Assembly: GCA_029532625.1 (NCBI GenBank)
Contig: JARFXM010000008.1
Location: 744,001 to 808,000, forward strand
Direction: 5' to 3'
Length of the DNA stretch: 64,000 nt
Source of the DNA: Lomentospora prolificans
Taxonomy: Eukaryota; Ascomycota; Sordariomycetes; Microascales; Microascaceae
A program made the position numbers and the translations under genes. How positions within the stretch are numbered: position 1 is the stretch's first letter; each line of letters begins with the position of its first letter. The notes beneath the pieces were generated by a model that worked only from the letters and a program-made list of their open reading frames with translations, was not told where the DNA came from and did no database searches. Below, one piece after another: positions 23,390 to 34,251 of this stretch.

Positions 23390-25085
23390 TTACCCAATCC
23401 TATCAAACCATATTGTTTCTTTTGAGGAACTTAAGAATTGGGAGAACTGAATTCCAAGCCGCCTCACTTTTCCATCCGGCCCAACATTGAATTCGGCGGG
23501 ACAAGCCTCGTGGACCATCGGGGATCTGACGAGAGTATTGATATAGCATATGAAATGCTCTCCTGAAAGGTGTTCAAGATCGAAGACGACATCCCACTCT
23601 GATTTCTCCTTAAGCGCATGTAAAACTTTTGTCGTCTTCTCCGCGACCGGGAGGTCGGCTTCTGGTTCAGCAACGACAAAGGTGATATCGCGGTAAGCAG
23701 GATGGGTATAGGTGCCGGCATACTCTTCCAGAGGCAAGGAGTGTGGCTTTTGAGGATCGGAGAGCTGCGTAAGATGCGTTTCTCGTGCCTTCAAGTAGCC
23801 CTGGTCCTTCATCGTGATGAAGCCCTCCAATTTTGCGCCTTGGTCTATTCGATCGCTTTCAGGGATTTCGAGATAATCATCCATAAGCCTATAGAATAGG
23901 GCCCCGGATGCGCACATCCCTGGAAGGTCCCCATTGGTCATAACAACGGCGCCCCATTGGAGTTCTGGGAAGAATCCTGCGATACCGAAATAGCCGGGGA
24001 CTCCGCCGGTGTGGTGGGCAAGGAGCTTACCCCTATAGCTGGAAATCATCCACCCCGCGGCGTATAATTCGTTCGACTGGTGCTTTGTGTGCATCGTGTT
24101 TCCAATACTAAGTGGCGTGAGAAGAGACGCCTGAGACTCCTTCGAGAGGAGCAATTCCTTATTGATCATGGCCCGGATATATTTCGTCATGTCAGCCACA
24201 TTGCTAATGACACCTCCCTGGCCCACGAGTTGGCTCTCCCGACATGGGTGTGTCTCGAAAGCCTCGTTAAAATACGCAGCTCCGGTAGCCAAGGGGCAAG
24301 ACATTGCCTGTGCCTGTTTGACATCAACAGTGCTAGAATTCATACCCAGCGGCTTAAAGACGACCTCTTCGTACATATCGCCGCAAGATTTACCCGTAAT
24401 GGTTTCGATAGCGTGCTGAATAGTCATGTAGCCAATATTGAAGTACTGGAATTTCTCCCGGAACTCGGCAGTCATAGGCAGATGCCTGAGGGAACGGACA
24501 GCATCCTCGACGGTGTAGCCCGGGCCACCGTAGCTAAAGTCATGGCGGGAATAGCCGAGCCGATGAGCGAGGGCATCTTTGAGTGTAGCATGCGAGGTTG
24601 CATATTCGTCAGAGAGGACAAAGTCATCGGGGATAATATCTTGGATCTTGGTGTCCAGTGTGATGGGCTTCTCAGACTTGGCGGTCGTTTCCATTACGTG
24701 AAGTAGGGTGGCTGCGCAGATGCCCTTGGTCATGGAGCCAATGTTAAAGAGCGTGTCTGGTGTCACTTCTTCCTCTGAGCCCGGCTTTAGATATCCGTAT
24801 GCCTGCGGTCTTCATCAGTAAGTCTGGTGTGGGTTGCGGCCAATGCGATGGAGGGGCATATACAGAAGAATATGTCTCATCGCCGTGAACAACACCGACT
24901 GCAATGCCAGGAATGTTGTAACGCTCGCGACTGACGTTTACAAACTCCTTGAACTTGTCATTTAGCGGGTTTCCTTTTCCCTTTGGCGCAGAAGAACCGT
25001 TAGGCTGCGGCTGGAGGACCGAGGGGGCCTCCTTTGGCCCGATGGGCACCACAATGGCCGCCTTTGACATGGGAGATTGGCTCAT
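23390..25085 (-). CDS. Beta-lactamase-fold serine hydrolase (class C / esterase family)
   Basis: Exons 24864-25085 and 23390-24802 flank a 61-bp intron (donor GTATAT, acceptor CCGCAG) that joins DETYSS to AYGYLKPG in phase; 544 residues. ATG 25085 was chosen because the frame upstream offers only a GTG. Catalytic motifs of the PF00144 family are present: S-M-T-K (nucleophile Ser, general-base Lys) in FNIGSMTKGI, the Tyr motif Y-F-N in FQYFNIGYMTIQ, and H-H-T-G-G at the third motif. The C-terminal about 150 residues (EYAGTYTHPAYRDITFVV onward) form the accessory domain common in fungal members. There is no signal peptide, so the enzyme is probably cytosolic. Family knowledge: fungal relatives hydrolyse esters, amides or lactones, some within secondary-metabolite clusters. 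No biosynthetic neighbours are seen here, so the substrate is unknown. Confidence 0.9.
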
Positions 25086-26551
25086 GATTGACACACTTTC
25101 TTGAAATGAAGAAGACGGTTGAAGGAGTATATTTTACAGAAGAGTTACTTGTTATGGACCGCAATCGCAGGTGGAAGCCCTCGTGGGCAGCGGCGACCTA
25201 TATTGTCGCCGGGGCTCATCGCGAGGGTTTCTCGCATTCCTCGTTTTCCATGAGTTGAGCTGTTGCAGCGTCTGGAGTAGGTCTCACCGAGTGACTGAGC
25301 TGACCGTTGGAGTAATGCAGCGCCAAGGCCCTTAGAACTGGCCAAAGGGATAGCTTGACCTGTAGATGCTTTAGCTGATTGGCGCAATTCTCGGCCTGGA
25401 CGCACGAAACTTGCCAGGCTTCCAGGTAGACTCGGATCCTGATCGAAGCAAGGACTCGGACCGACCCGATCCAGGAGGAAAAAATATTAGACGGCGCAAA
25501 GCATCCATCTATCATGGAGTGGCTTTGGATTTTCTCTCTAAATGTCTTCGAGTGCTCCCTAATAATTTGGGAGGACTATGAAAGGAAAAACAAATATCAA
25601 GAGTTGCTCATTGGACATCTTTTGGACCATAGACGTGATGGGTAGTAACATGATCTCCCTCCGCAGTTTTGAATTCGACGGTTACATGTTCGTTCTGTAG
25701 CTAACCGTGCTCTCGCGATGATGGTAGTGCCTACTACTTACACGATTATAGCCTCCTCCGCACCTCTGTTTTCTAACTTCTTCGCCTCATAGTGTTCCTT
25801 GACGAGAGCTTCCGCCTCAGGGCGACGTCCATATTTTGAGTGGTGAGTAGGATATCGCCATTTGATTGTGCGCAAAGCCCTCAAGATATCCGAGCCCTTC
25901 ATTGTCCAAGTGGAATAGGTATGTAAAAGGTGAGGCTGCAGGCGGCGTTCTGGCGGGTGCAAGTATTGTTCAATAGCCAGCAGAGTTGGGAAATCTAGTA
26001 AATACTTCACCATACTTCCGACTTCATACATATAATTGACCCGGACTTCACTCTCACTCTTCAATTATCATTTGACTTCTCAAGCTTCTGCCGACGGCCG
26101 CCGTAAAAAGATCGTCTAGGGAACCCCTAACTTAATAGCTCAAATCCTGCGGCTCCTTTTGCCATAGGCCTATCCTTCATGTAATCCAACCTCTCCTGAA
26201 ACATAAATTGATGTAAGATAAACGGACCAACAAATGATGGCCACACAATACGCGATAGTGGTGATGGTGTCCAGGAACCCTCGTCAGAGAGCTTAATTGA
26301 TGTTAAAATAGTATTAGTCTAGTGCAAGGGCACTTGCTGGCGTGTCGGACACGGAATGACATAAAGCGCCGGGTGGCGTCTGGATTGATTATCCCACCAC
26401 ACGTGAATAGGCTTGCTGATAGTAGTAACTCGATCATGCTGCCTGTGAGCTCATTGGCTCCCTTTAATTCAGGAAGCTCCTGGCTGTGGACATCAGAAGA
26501 GATGGGTGCGGGAGATGAATGCCTTTCCATTTCTCATCCAATTATTGAGAC
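25086..26551. other. Intergenic region flanking a doubtful small gene
   Basis: Promoter of the serine hydrolase and upstream region of the kinase-like gene. Composition drifts toward AT beyond 25.5 kb. The only frame with any coding appearance is the minus-strand one at 25738-26031, listed separately. No known family or RNA gene is recognised elsewhere in the stretch. Confidence 0.5.
25738..26031 (-). CDS. Doubtful small hypothetical protein
   Basis: An open frame from ATG 26031 gives 97 residues beginning MYEVGSMVKYLLDFP, with a charged C-terminal helix-like part (RRPEAEALVKEHYEAKKLE). The composition looks protein-like (balanced hydrophobic and charged residues, no low complexity), but I recognise no family and no splice partners. 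It could be a real small gene, the last exon of a degraded gene, or a chance frame. Confidence 0.25.
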   Translation of the reverse strand: MYEVGSMVKYLLDFPTLLAIEQYLHPPERRLQPHLLHTYSTWTMKGSDILRALRTIKWRYPTHHSKYGRRPEAEALVKEHYEAKKLENRGAEEAIIV

Positions 26552-28160
26552 ATGTTCTTTGCGAAAATGACGGCGCGCTTGCGTGGAGTTCTTAAGGCTA
26601 GTTCACTGCGCGTCCAAGCGATGTTTGGGCAGCGTAACATGTCCGGAAGCATCCAAAACACCATTTCATCATTTTCCGAAGAGAGCATCTCACGATACTG
26701 TCCCGGTGGCTATCACCCTGTCCGTTTGCAGGATGTGTTTAACGATAGATATGTCGTCGTCAGCAAGCTTGGATATGGCCGCTATTCCACTGTCTGGTTG
26801 GTTCATGACATAAAGCGTGCGCACGTATATGCCCTTTAAATCTGATCTAGTGCTAACAAGCAGGCAGAGAAAACAAGCATGTTGCCCTTAAAATCCTCAC
26901 AGCTGATTGTTTCGGGGCTTCCAAAGATATCTTTGAGCTTGAGATATTGAAACACATCAATGAATGTACGAAGACCTCCGAGTTTCGGTCTTATAGGCCA
27001 ATCCATATCCTTGGTCTAATTGACAAGTTCAGGATACAGGGACCCAATGGAATCCACGTCTGCCTAGTCTTCAAGGCTATGGGACCGGACATGTCACATT
27101 ACCGCAGTCTCTTTCCAGAGTACAGGATCCCACACCCTCTGCTAAAGAGTATAACGAGACAGCTACTTCTCGCGCTTACCTACCTACACGATACTTGCAA
27201 TGTTATCCATACAGGTTTGTGACAATACTAGCAGGTCTTTCTTCAGGTACTCGCATATACTAATTCACGCAGACATCAAACCACAAAATATCTTACTTGA
27301 GACACCAGAACGAAATGTTTGAGAAAGCCCCGCCTGAAGTGTTTAAGCCTATCGATACGCCCTCTGCCTCACCGAACGACTTCTATATGAAATCTGAGCA
27401 AATAACCTCTGCTACGGAGGATATAACGCGGCCTCAGAACCTTAGTGTAAAATTGAGTGACTTCGGCACAGGTATCCACCCTTTCTCCTTTTGATGATTT
27501 TATATTATGATAATGAAAACTTATCAAATACAATATTAGCAAGCTGGTATCATAAACACTTGACGGAGTGGATCCAGCCGGAGAAACTTCGCGCCCCCGA
27601 GGTGATACTCGGGGCTCAATGGGACTACAAGGTTGATATCTGGAACCTAGGACTAATTGTAGGTACCTAGCTATCCATCCGCTCCTAGAATGACGACTCT
27701 AAGCTTCGCAATATATACTAACTTTTCTACTCTAGATATGGGAGCTTGCAGAAGCGCAATTTCTCTTTGACGGCCAGCGAACGCCGAACGCCCCATATAC
27801 CGCGGAGGCCCATCTTGCACTGATATCAGCTGTGTTAGGACCTGTACCTGAGGACTTGATACATCGCTCTAGCCAAGCGTTAAAATACTTTGATCTAGAA
27901 GGTATATCCGTTATATCTATACTAAGTTCATACGTACCGTACACTAATTTGAGTCCTATATGCTCAGGCCAGCCATTAAACTCAAGCCCTTTTCCGTCTT
28001 GTACATCCATGGATTAGATGGGTTTTGCCGAAGCTTTCAGCCCGGAAGCCCTGAGAGGCGAAGATTTTTAGCATTCTTGGAATCTATGCTTAAGGTTTCA
28101 CCAGGAGAGCGGCTTGATGCTAGAGCCCTCCTAGATTCAGAATGGCTACTGAGTGAATAA
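26552..28160 (+). pseudogene. SRPK-like serine/threonine protein kinase with one frameshift
   Basis: Six exons can be traced: 26552-26824, 26878-27214, 27273-27471, 27540-27658, 27736-27901 and 27973-28160. Kinase landmarks are in order: the fungal SRPK-like lead PVRLQDVFNDRYVVV, glycine loop LGYGRYSTVWL, HVALKIL (Lys), catalytic HTDIKPQN, DFGT, IQPEKLRAPEVILG, and the C-lobe end FLAFLESMLKV. After DIKPQNILLETPE the frame breaks near 27311: it reads into a TGA at 27320-27322, while the conserved sequence EMFEKAPPEVF continues in the +1 frame. Summed exon length is 3n+1, so the lesion equals one extra base (or two missing). It may be a recent pseudogene or a sequence error. The first intron boundary is uncertain. 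The region is AT-rich compared with neighbours, typical of an expanded accessory kinase family. If intact it would give about 426 residues. Confidence 0.65.
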
Positions 28161-29790
28161 GCTTTGATAGAGAATATTAGTGATACTAATTATACCATAC
28201 AAATGTCTACATGTCTACTTGATTTCTACACTTTTAATATTAGGTATTAGGGATTACCATCTATACTGAGAGACAGCCAGCCAGCCAGCGACAGAGTGAA
28301 TCTATCCGCCTGGCTGTCCTTGCTTACCTCAGTGCCAGTTGGGAGGACTTTCGCCGGCTGATGATACCATACCCCTTGACTGCGCGATAAAGCTTTATGG
28401 TGCCTACTAAAAACACTAATATAAGCTGGTTCGTTTTTGCGCATTATATCTAGTTCTTAGAGGTCTAGAGAAGGTATATTTATGAAAACCGGAATGCAAG
28501 GGAAACCCCCTCCAGATTATTCAGATAGCGTATCAATGAGTAGGTGTCATTTTTATATCCGCAACTGGGTTTGAGCACCTTCAGCTGACGATTCCACCTT
28601 CAACACCCTATGGACAAAAGGCGCAGCAGCCGGATCCGGGCGAACACAATGATGAAGTCCCTCGCCTACCATGCTTATCTCACCGTGGAAAATAGTGGAA
28701 GCTAGTTAGTTCCGAAGAAGTAGAAGGAAGAAGCAAATTGTCTTGATGGCCGGCGGTACTGTAAACTCCCTTGGGCTCAAATGAAGGTCAGCTGGCCCCA
28801 CACCCAACTCAGGAAGTGATGCCACTGCGCAGCGCCGCTCTGGCCACAGGCGGCTGAGAGGAATGAGATATTACTCTGTAGATGGTAGGATTATTTCACT
28901 TATATCCGTCCCAGGAAGCCTGGTTCAGGAGAATTCTCTCACTCTGGGTTTAAACTCTCCTTGGAACCGCAGCCGCTGCTTCTCCTGTCCAAGTGGTGGT
29001 TTTGGCGAGTGAGACAGTGGTTGGCACCGCCTCATCTGTGGTTGCCTGCCGGGTTCAGGAGATCTCGCCAACACTGACTAAGCTAGGCTCGAATCAAGAC
29101 TGCCTCGCCTGGCTTCCTCTCACATCCTGGGAAGGGTTGCTGGCGACTGAACATCTCTTCGGGCATATATCTCCGCGCCGCCGTTACTCGACTAATTCTG
29201 TCCCGGTTCCCGCAGTGCATACGCTCACGAGGACGAACCCCGCCATTTTACGACGGGAGCCGAAACCCAGACTGGCCCCCATCTTGTGACCGCCTTCGAA
29301 GCGACACCGACACTCCTACGAAATCATAGCTCATTTCACTATTTCTGCGCCATTTTATCGACACTCGGACGGTTGGAAAACACACCAGGCGTGTCGTGCT
29401 TTCAAAGGTGGTTCAGCAAGCAAAACGAGGTTTGGCTCCGCGTGCGCGATGCCCCAGCCCAGACACCCTCCATCCTGCCCATTCCTCTTAGCGTAAAGTT
29501 TTATGAGTTGATCAGTTGGGCTCGCCTGGTCCCTTTGGTCGCCTCGTCTAGGGGAGCTGTCAATGTTTGACACTGTCCTTGATTCCGAACGACTTATACC
29601 CTTCTACGACCGTTGTTCCGTTGTTTGCCGATGAACCCCATCCTACCAGTCGCAACTGCTCCTGTCGAATCCTACCCTCCCTCGACCCAATCGTCTCTCT
29701 CGTACTGCTAGCTTCACCATCTTCCGCGACGATCGCCGAGTCGATTTCAAATTGGTTGTTTCGCGCTTGTGCGAGAAGCGCATCCTCGCC
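28161..29790. other. Intergenic region, AT-rich then GC-rich
   Basis: The first 400 bp, downstream of the kinase, are AT-rich, with a CAGC-type repeat at about 28270-28290. The rest is the promoter and leader of the TPR-like gene. Plus-strand frames at 28993-29289 and 29286-29570 have no recognisable motifs, and I do not call them genes. Confidence 0.5.
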
Positions 29791-32043
29791 ATGCCGTCCC
29801 TCCGAAAATTGATCGAGAAGCGGCGGCCTGGGGCCGTGCTTGTGCAGGATTTCCACCACTACATTCTGCTACTTGCAGGTGAAGTCTTAAAGATTGGGGG
29901 CAAACGTCGGCTGACGAAACTTGCCGGAAATTGGGCCACTATCATAATCTCACGAACTTTGGCGGCAGACGACGAGAGAAATCGCGTTGTTGTTCCTATT
30001 TCGTTTCTCGCCCGCGGCCACGCCCATCTTGAACAGCGGGACTTTGCCTCTGCGATTCGCGACCTCGAGCTGGCGCGACAGTTTTTCCGCTCTTTGCAGG
30101 ATAGTCCTGTGAAACAATTCTATCTGGGTCGCTGCCTGTGTTTACTGCTACAATGCTACACTTTTCGCGGTCCTGTGGATCGCGCAATGGAGATTTCTGC
30201 CGACACCGTAGACCTCCTTCAAACCTTCAAGGCTCTGAATGGCCGAGATTCGATCCCGGGCCACTATGAGGACACAGCCGACAATGCTCTCTTCAAACTT
30301 GTCCACCCTCCCGAAATTTGGCATGCGCGCTGCTTGTATGATCTGGTAGAACTGACTCTGGTGTATCTCGGATTGCGGCCACCTCTAGGCGACCCATTCT
30401 ACGCAAATGTTGTCGAACTCCTCGTCAGTCGGCCAGCAGAAGGCCCCGCGCTACTTTACAACGTTGAGAAAGAGTTTGCGCTTGCCCTTAGTATATCCGG
30501 ATTCGTCGACGAAGCAGTGCTCATCTGGCGAAGGCTGATTCGTTGGAAAGATAAGCCAGTCAAGCCCCGGGATGAGGAGGAGGATGCAATCAGATTCCGG
30601 CTCCTTGCCTGTCTCATCGTCATTGATGACGTAGGAGAAGAAACTATGAAGGAGTACGCGACGACAGATGTTGCACACAGCCTGATCCACTACGATCACG
30701 GCCAGGTGCTTCTCTATCTCGTTCGGCGACTACTCTTTCGAAAAGAGATGTACACCGAGCTCATTACCCTATGCAAACGCATTCAACCTCTTTGCGACGA
30801 TAAATTCAAGCCCGATAACTTGGTATCGGTGATTAACAGGTATTATTTGGCGCGTTCGCTCAAAAAGGCAGGCAACTATGAGGCTGCTATACCAGAATAC
30901 CGCGCGCTGCTCCAGCTCGTGAGGACGCTTGTAGATTGGGATGGCGACGAACTCGCAGCTCCTGTCGACGCGCCTTTAGAGCTCTCCACTCTTGTCGGGG
31001 ACGCTAGGAAAAGCCTGGCTCATGCGCTGCGTCTAGCGGGTCGGACTGACGAGTCTATTTTTGAATACCGTAAAGCTCTAGAGGGTGACACCTCTGGCTT
31101 TATCACGGACCGTAAGGCGAGATGTGGCATTCTCAAGTCTCTCGCGCATTTATACGAAGAGAGCGGCGACGCCGGCGAGGCGATTGTCGCCTATGATCTC
31201 CTGCATAGGGAATATCTTGCTCGGTCCTCGAGCGAGACTCTGGCGGTTGTCAAGTGTAGTTGGTATAGAGGGAAGATGTTCCACCTCATGGGCCAGCTGG
31301 ACTATGCGCTCGAACTTTTTCGACATGCCGCGACTACCTGTGCCGCTCGAAGGATGGAAAATGCCAAGACACGATGGCCTACGCCCAACCAGCTCCAGTT
31401 GGCCAGGATGACGATCGAAAATAGCGATAATGACGAAGACCGGCAAGGCCAGGAAAGCTCTGAAGAGTCTAAAGACCGTAATATAACGGAGACTACAGAA
31501 GAAGTCGCCGAAGTTAGCTCGCGAGCCACCAAGGGACCTTCTAGCCAAGCCTCGAGGCAGCTACCTGCCGCGACCCAGGATGAGTCTGCGCGTACAGAGG
31601 TGGGGTCTGTCCCGGCGGAAAACAGGAGCAATATTTCGAGTAGAGTTCGGCGAGCCCATCTGGTAGGCTTAGACTTTGACGACGTGTTTGGGTATGGGCC
31701 AGATGATGATGCTTCAACGACCCGCGACCAAAGTTCGGACGACAAAGATCGTTGGTGGGCCCAAACGATCAACGATTCTATAGAGTCGGCGGAACGCGGG
31801 GAGTCTATCGAGAGCCCGGCACCGATGGATCGTCACGACTCGGACTGGGAGGATGAGCCCTCGGAGCTCGAAGGACCTGCCGTAGGGGAGACGCCCTTTG
31901 TCAACGTTGGCAAACGACCTAACGAACTAACGCTTCCGCGATTTTCTCCTCTGCCAGATACGTATGGGGAGTTTGTGGATGTGCACGCGGATCGCAATAA
32001 GTATACATGGAGGGTCCGCATCGATCAGAGGCACAGAGATTGA
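29791..32043 (+). CDS. TPR-like repeat protein of unknown function
   Basis: A single exon of 750 residues from ATG 29791 (frame open further upstream only with a TTG). At least five helical-hairpin units resemble tetratricopeptide repeats: near residue 75 (SFLARGHAHLEQRDFASAIR), 352 (YYLARSLKKAGNYEAAIPEY), 408 (SLAHALRLAGRTDESIFEYR), 450 (SLAHLYEESGDAGEAIVAYD) and 494 (GKMFHLMGQLDYALELF). Residues about 540-690 are disordered, acidic and Ser-rich, and the last 40 regain order. TPR arrays are protein-binding scaffolds; no enzyme motif, signal peptide or membrane segment is seen. I do not recognise a named family. It converges on the histidine-phosphatase gene downstream. Confidence 0.8.
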   Translation: MPSLRKLIEKRRPGAVLVQDFHHYILLLAGEVLKIGGKRRLTKLAGNWATIIISRTLAADDERNRVVVPISFLARGHAHLEQRDFASAIRDLELARQFFRSLQDSPVKQFYLGRCLCLLLQCYTFRGPVDRAMEISADTVDLLQTFKALNGRDSIPGHYEDTADNALFKLVHPPEIWHARCLYDLVELTLVYLGLRPPLGDPFYANVVELLVSRPAEGPALLYNVEKEFALALSISGFVDEAVLIWRRLIRWKDKPVKPRDEEEDAIRFRLLACLIVIDDVGEETMKEYATTDVAHSLIHYDHGQVLLYLVRRLLFRKEMYTELITLCKRIQPLCDDKFKPDNLVSVINRYYLARSLKKAGNYEAAIPEYRALLQLVRTLVDWDGDELAAPVDAPLELSTLVGDARKSLAHALRLAGRTDESIFEYRKALEGDTSGFITDRKARCGILKSLAHLYEESGDAGEAIVAYDLLHREYLARSSSETLAVVKCSWYRGKMFHLMGQLDYALELFRHAATTCAARRMENAKTRWPTPNQLQLARMTIENSDNDEDRQGQESSEESKDRNITETTEEVAEVSSRATKGPSSQASRQLPAATQDESARTEVGSVPAENRSNISSRVRRAHLVGLDFDDVFGYGPDDDASTTRDQSSDDKDRWWAQTINDSIESAERGESIESPAPMDRHDSDWEDEPSELEGPAVGETPFVNVGKRPNELTLPRFSPLPDTYGEFVDVHADRNKYTWRVRIDQRHRD

Positions 32044-32175
32044 TGGTGCGACGGGCCAGCACATAAAAAAGAATGGGGCGCATCGGAATGAGTATTTGCA
32101 AGTGGTTATGACGGGGTCATGAGATTGGGACGGGATCGTTTACAGGTGTATAACGGCATGGCGCATCAAGGAAAC

Positions 32176-32177
<2 letters not shown>

Positions 32178-32211
<34 letters not shown>
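32178..32211. repeat. Poly-T tract of 34 bases
   Basis: An uninterrupted run of 34 T lies in the 335-bp spacer between two convergent genes (stops at 32043 plus and 32379 minus). It is probably a slippage-prone homopolymer in overlapping 3' regions. Confidence 0.9.
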
Positions 32212-32212
<1 letters not shown>

Positions 32213-32378
32213 TCTTTTTCCATCGGATCATTTAGGCCATTTGTTCTATTTCATACGAAGTTTGATACCAATACCCAATAGTCTTGCTTCCCGCTGCTGC
32301 TATTTCTTGAATCTGTTCATGCTCATTGGAAACTATGACGGTGCCAACATCGATCTATATACCCTCAACGAGCCCCCT

Positions 32379-33423
32379 TTAATATCCGATAAGCCTCTCA
32401 GCGACGTCGAAAACGGGAGCGTCGTCGACCTTCTCGGCCTTAACCAACAAGCCAAGCGACGTTCCCTCCCTCACCCTATACATTTCAGCCCCGCACACCG
32501 CCATAATGACGGCGATGGCGAACGAGTGCACCGACAGCGACAAGCACGTACCCGCATCATTCTCGAAGATATCCTCGAGCACCTTTTGCTTCCTCGCGCA
32601 GTGCTCCGGCAGCGGCTCCCACCGGTCGGCCCTCCACATCTGGTCGGTCTCGGCGAAACCGTCCTCGAAGAGGTACTCGGGGAAGTTCTCGGCGATGTAG
32701 GCGCGCGGGCTGCGCCTGTCGCAGGTATGGTCGGTGATTTGCTCGCGGAGGAGCTCCTTGATGGTGGGGTGGAAGGGGGCGTTGCGGGCGTGGCAGATGG
32801 GCGCCCAGATGTGCTTCGTCGTCTGGAGGCAGCGCGTGAGTGGGGAGGTGTAGAGGGTTGAGGGGGAAGGGCGCGCCCTTTTCGATCAGGGCGGACCAAA
32901 AGGCCGAGAGCGTGGTTGCTTGCGAGACGCCTTCGGGGGTGAGGTGGGCGTCGGACCAGGTTACCGTTCCGTCGCCGTCGAGGAGACTCCAGTGGCTCTG
33001 TTTCGCCCAATGTTAGCAGAAGGGCGGTCCACCGGCCTCTCACGTATTATGTGTATATATATATATATATATATATACGCATTTTCAACATTTTTTTCCC
33101 GCCTCGACATATAGACTTACATCCCACGCCTCCGTCCCAACTTTCTCATGCATAACATTATGAACTCCCTGCCCATGCCGCGTCAGGTACAAAAGCTTAT
33201 AGCTCGTCCCCTCGGGCGCGGTCCTGTTCAGCCCATCGACGTACTTGGCCAGCCGCTGCCACTGCGTGAGGTTTTCGGCGTCGCCGGGCGCGTCCGTCTC
33301 GTAGGCGCGCTCGAGGATGGCGAGGTCGGGTTGCGTGGTGATTTTTAGGCCTGGGTCCGCCGCGCATTCGGCTGCGAAGCTTTTGAAGATGCCGGGGACG
33401 GCGGTGAATTTATAATGGCTCAT
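32379..33423 (-). pseudogene. Histidine phosphatase (phosphoglycerate-mutase-like) with one frameshift
   Basis: Exon 33121-33423 starts at ATG 33423 (MSHYKFTAVPGIFKSF) and contains the catalytic LTRHGQGVHN motif of the histidine phosphatase superfamily. A 123-bp intron (32998-33120; donor GTAAGT, acceptor AACAG) joins it to SHWSLLDGDGTVTW. The second exon reads LTPEGVSQA and EKGAPFP. The frame then breaks at a five-base homopolymer (32862-32866): the expected next segment, STLYTSPLTRCLQTT, is intact in the +1 frame and continues to the stop at 32379. Total exon length is 3n+1, equal to one extra base in the run. Everything else is conserved, including a late core histidine in SLSVHSFA. It is either a sequencing slip in a homopolymer or a very young pseudogene. 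Cytosolic; metabolic or signalling substrate unknown. Confidence 0.75.
33054..33077. repeat. (TA)12 microsatellite inside the phosphatase intron
   Basis: Twelve perfect TA units lie within intron 32998-33120 of the histidine-phosphatase gene, accounting for part of its greater length relative to most introns in this window. Confidence 0.9.
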
Positions 33424-33463
33424 CCCGGGTTTCGTTTTTCTCCCCTTTTTTTTTTTATTATTT

Positions 33464-33491
33464 GAGAGAGAGAGAGAGAGGGAGAGAGAGA
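33464..33491. repeat. GA-repeat tract in the phosphatase promoter
   Basis: About 28 bases of GA units, interrupted once, lie 41 bp upstream of the ATG at 33423. Read on the gene strand this is a CT-rich block followed by an A-run, a common fungal core-promoter arrangement. Confidence 0.8.
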
Positions 33492-34251
33492 TAGCCCGTT
33501 CTCGTCTTTATCTAGGGGAAACTGGCGAGGCGAGGTATAGGTGGGAGAGGCTAAGGAGGGATGGAGTTGAGAGCTGAGGATGCGCGCAATGGTTAGAAAG
33601 TCTTAGCTATCTCTTGGAAACCCCAATCGACTCAGGCTCGCCATCAGGGAAAAAGGAGAATGCGTTGAGACTGGGGCTATCAGCGACCCGTTTCCGCCCA
33701 CGGAGGGGGTTGCCAGCCAGCTGTGGGAGCTCCTTCAATTAATACCAAAAAAAAACCCGAAACTGCCCCTCATTGCCTTAGTACATACCTTGCCCCGCCA
33801 TCCTTCCACCGTCTTCGGGGTCCAAACTCGAAGGAAAAAGTCTTGGCCCATGCTTAGATAATAATAATAGGTTGAAGACGGAGGAAGACGGAGGACGACG
33901 GCATCGCCACGCAGCCTCCCGACATCGCTAACGGGCTTGGATATCGAAAAACGGGTCGTTACATGTATTAACGAGCCGATGAGCGTCTGTGTTTATCCGT
34001 ACATCTAGCTAAAGTGTAAAATAAAATGTCCGTGATCGTGGGTGTAGAGGCGCCACAAGCCGCCCAGAACCATACGGAATCAACTATCAATTGCTCCTCC
34101 CGTCGCCCTGAATGTCTGCTCCAACATATGCATGCCACCTTGGGATCGGATGCCTCACGTAAAGAAAGAATCATGTCCATTCGTCATTAACGTCGTCGTT
34201 TCATATACATCCGGCCGCCTGCCGGCGTTTGACATGTGGGATGGAAATCTT
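33492..34251. other. Intergenic region
   Basis: Distal promoter of the histidine-phosphatase gene and 3' flank of cullin-4. No gene recognised. Confidence 0.55.

Noticed and set aside
24080..24706. 208-codon plus-strand frame inside the serine hydrolase
   Set aside because: Antisense shadow over catalytic exons.
27902..28017. Second frameshift in the kinase near its last exon
   Set aside because: The acceptor at 27968 leads to a stop, but the alternative acceptor five bases later (exon from 27973) keeps the frame into the C-lobe end, so no second lesion is needed.
32178..33423. Phosphatase gene as a retrocopy with a poly-A tail (T34 on the plus strand)
   Set aside because: The gene keeps a canonical 123-bp intron, so it was not copied from spliced mRNA; the homopolymer lies 168 bp past the stop and is better explained by slippage.
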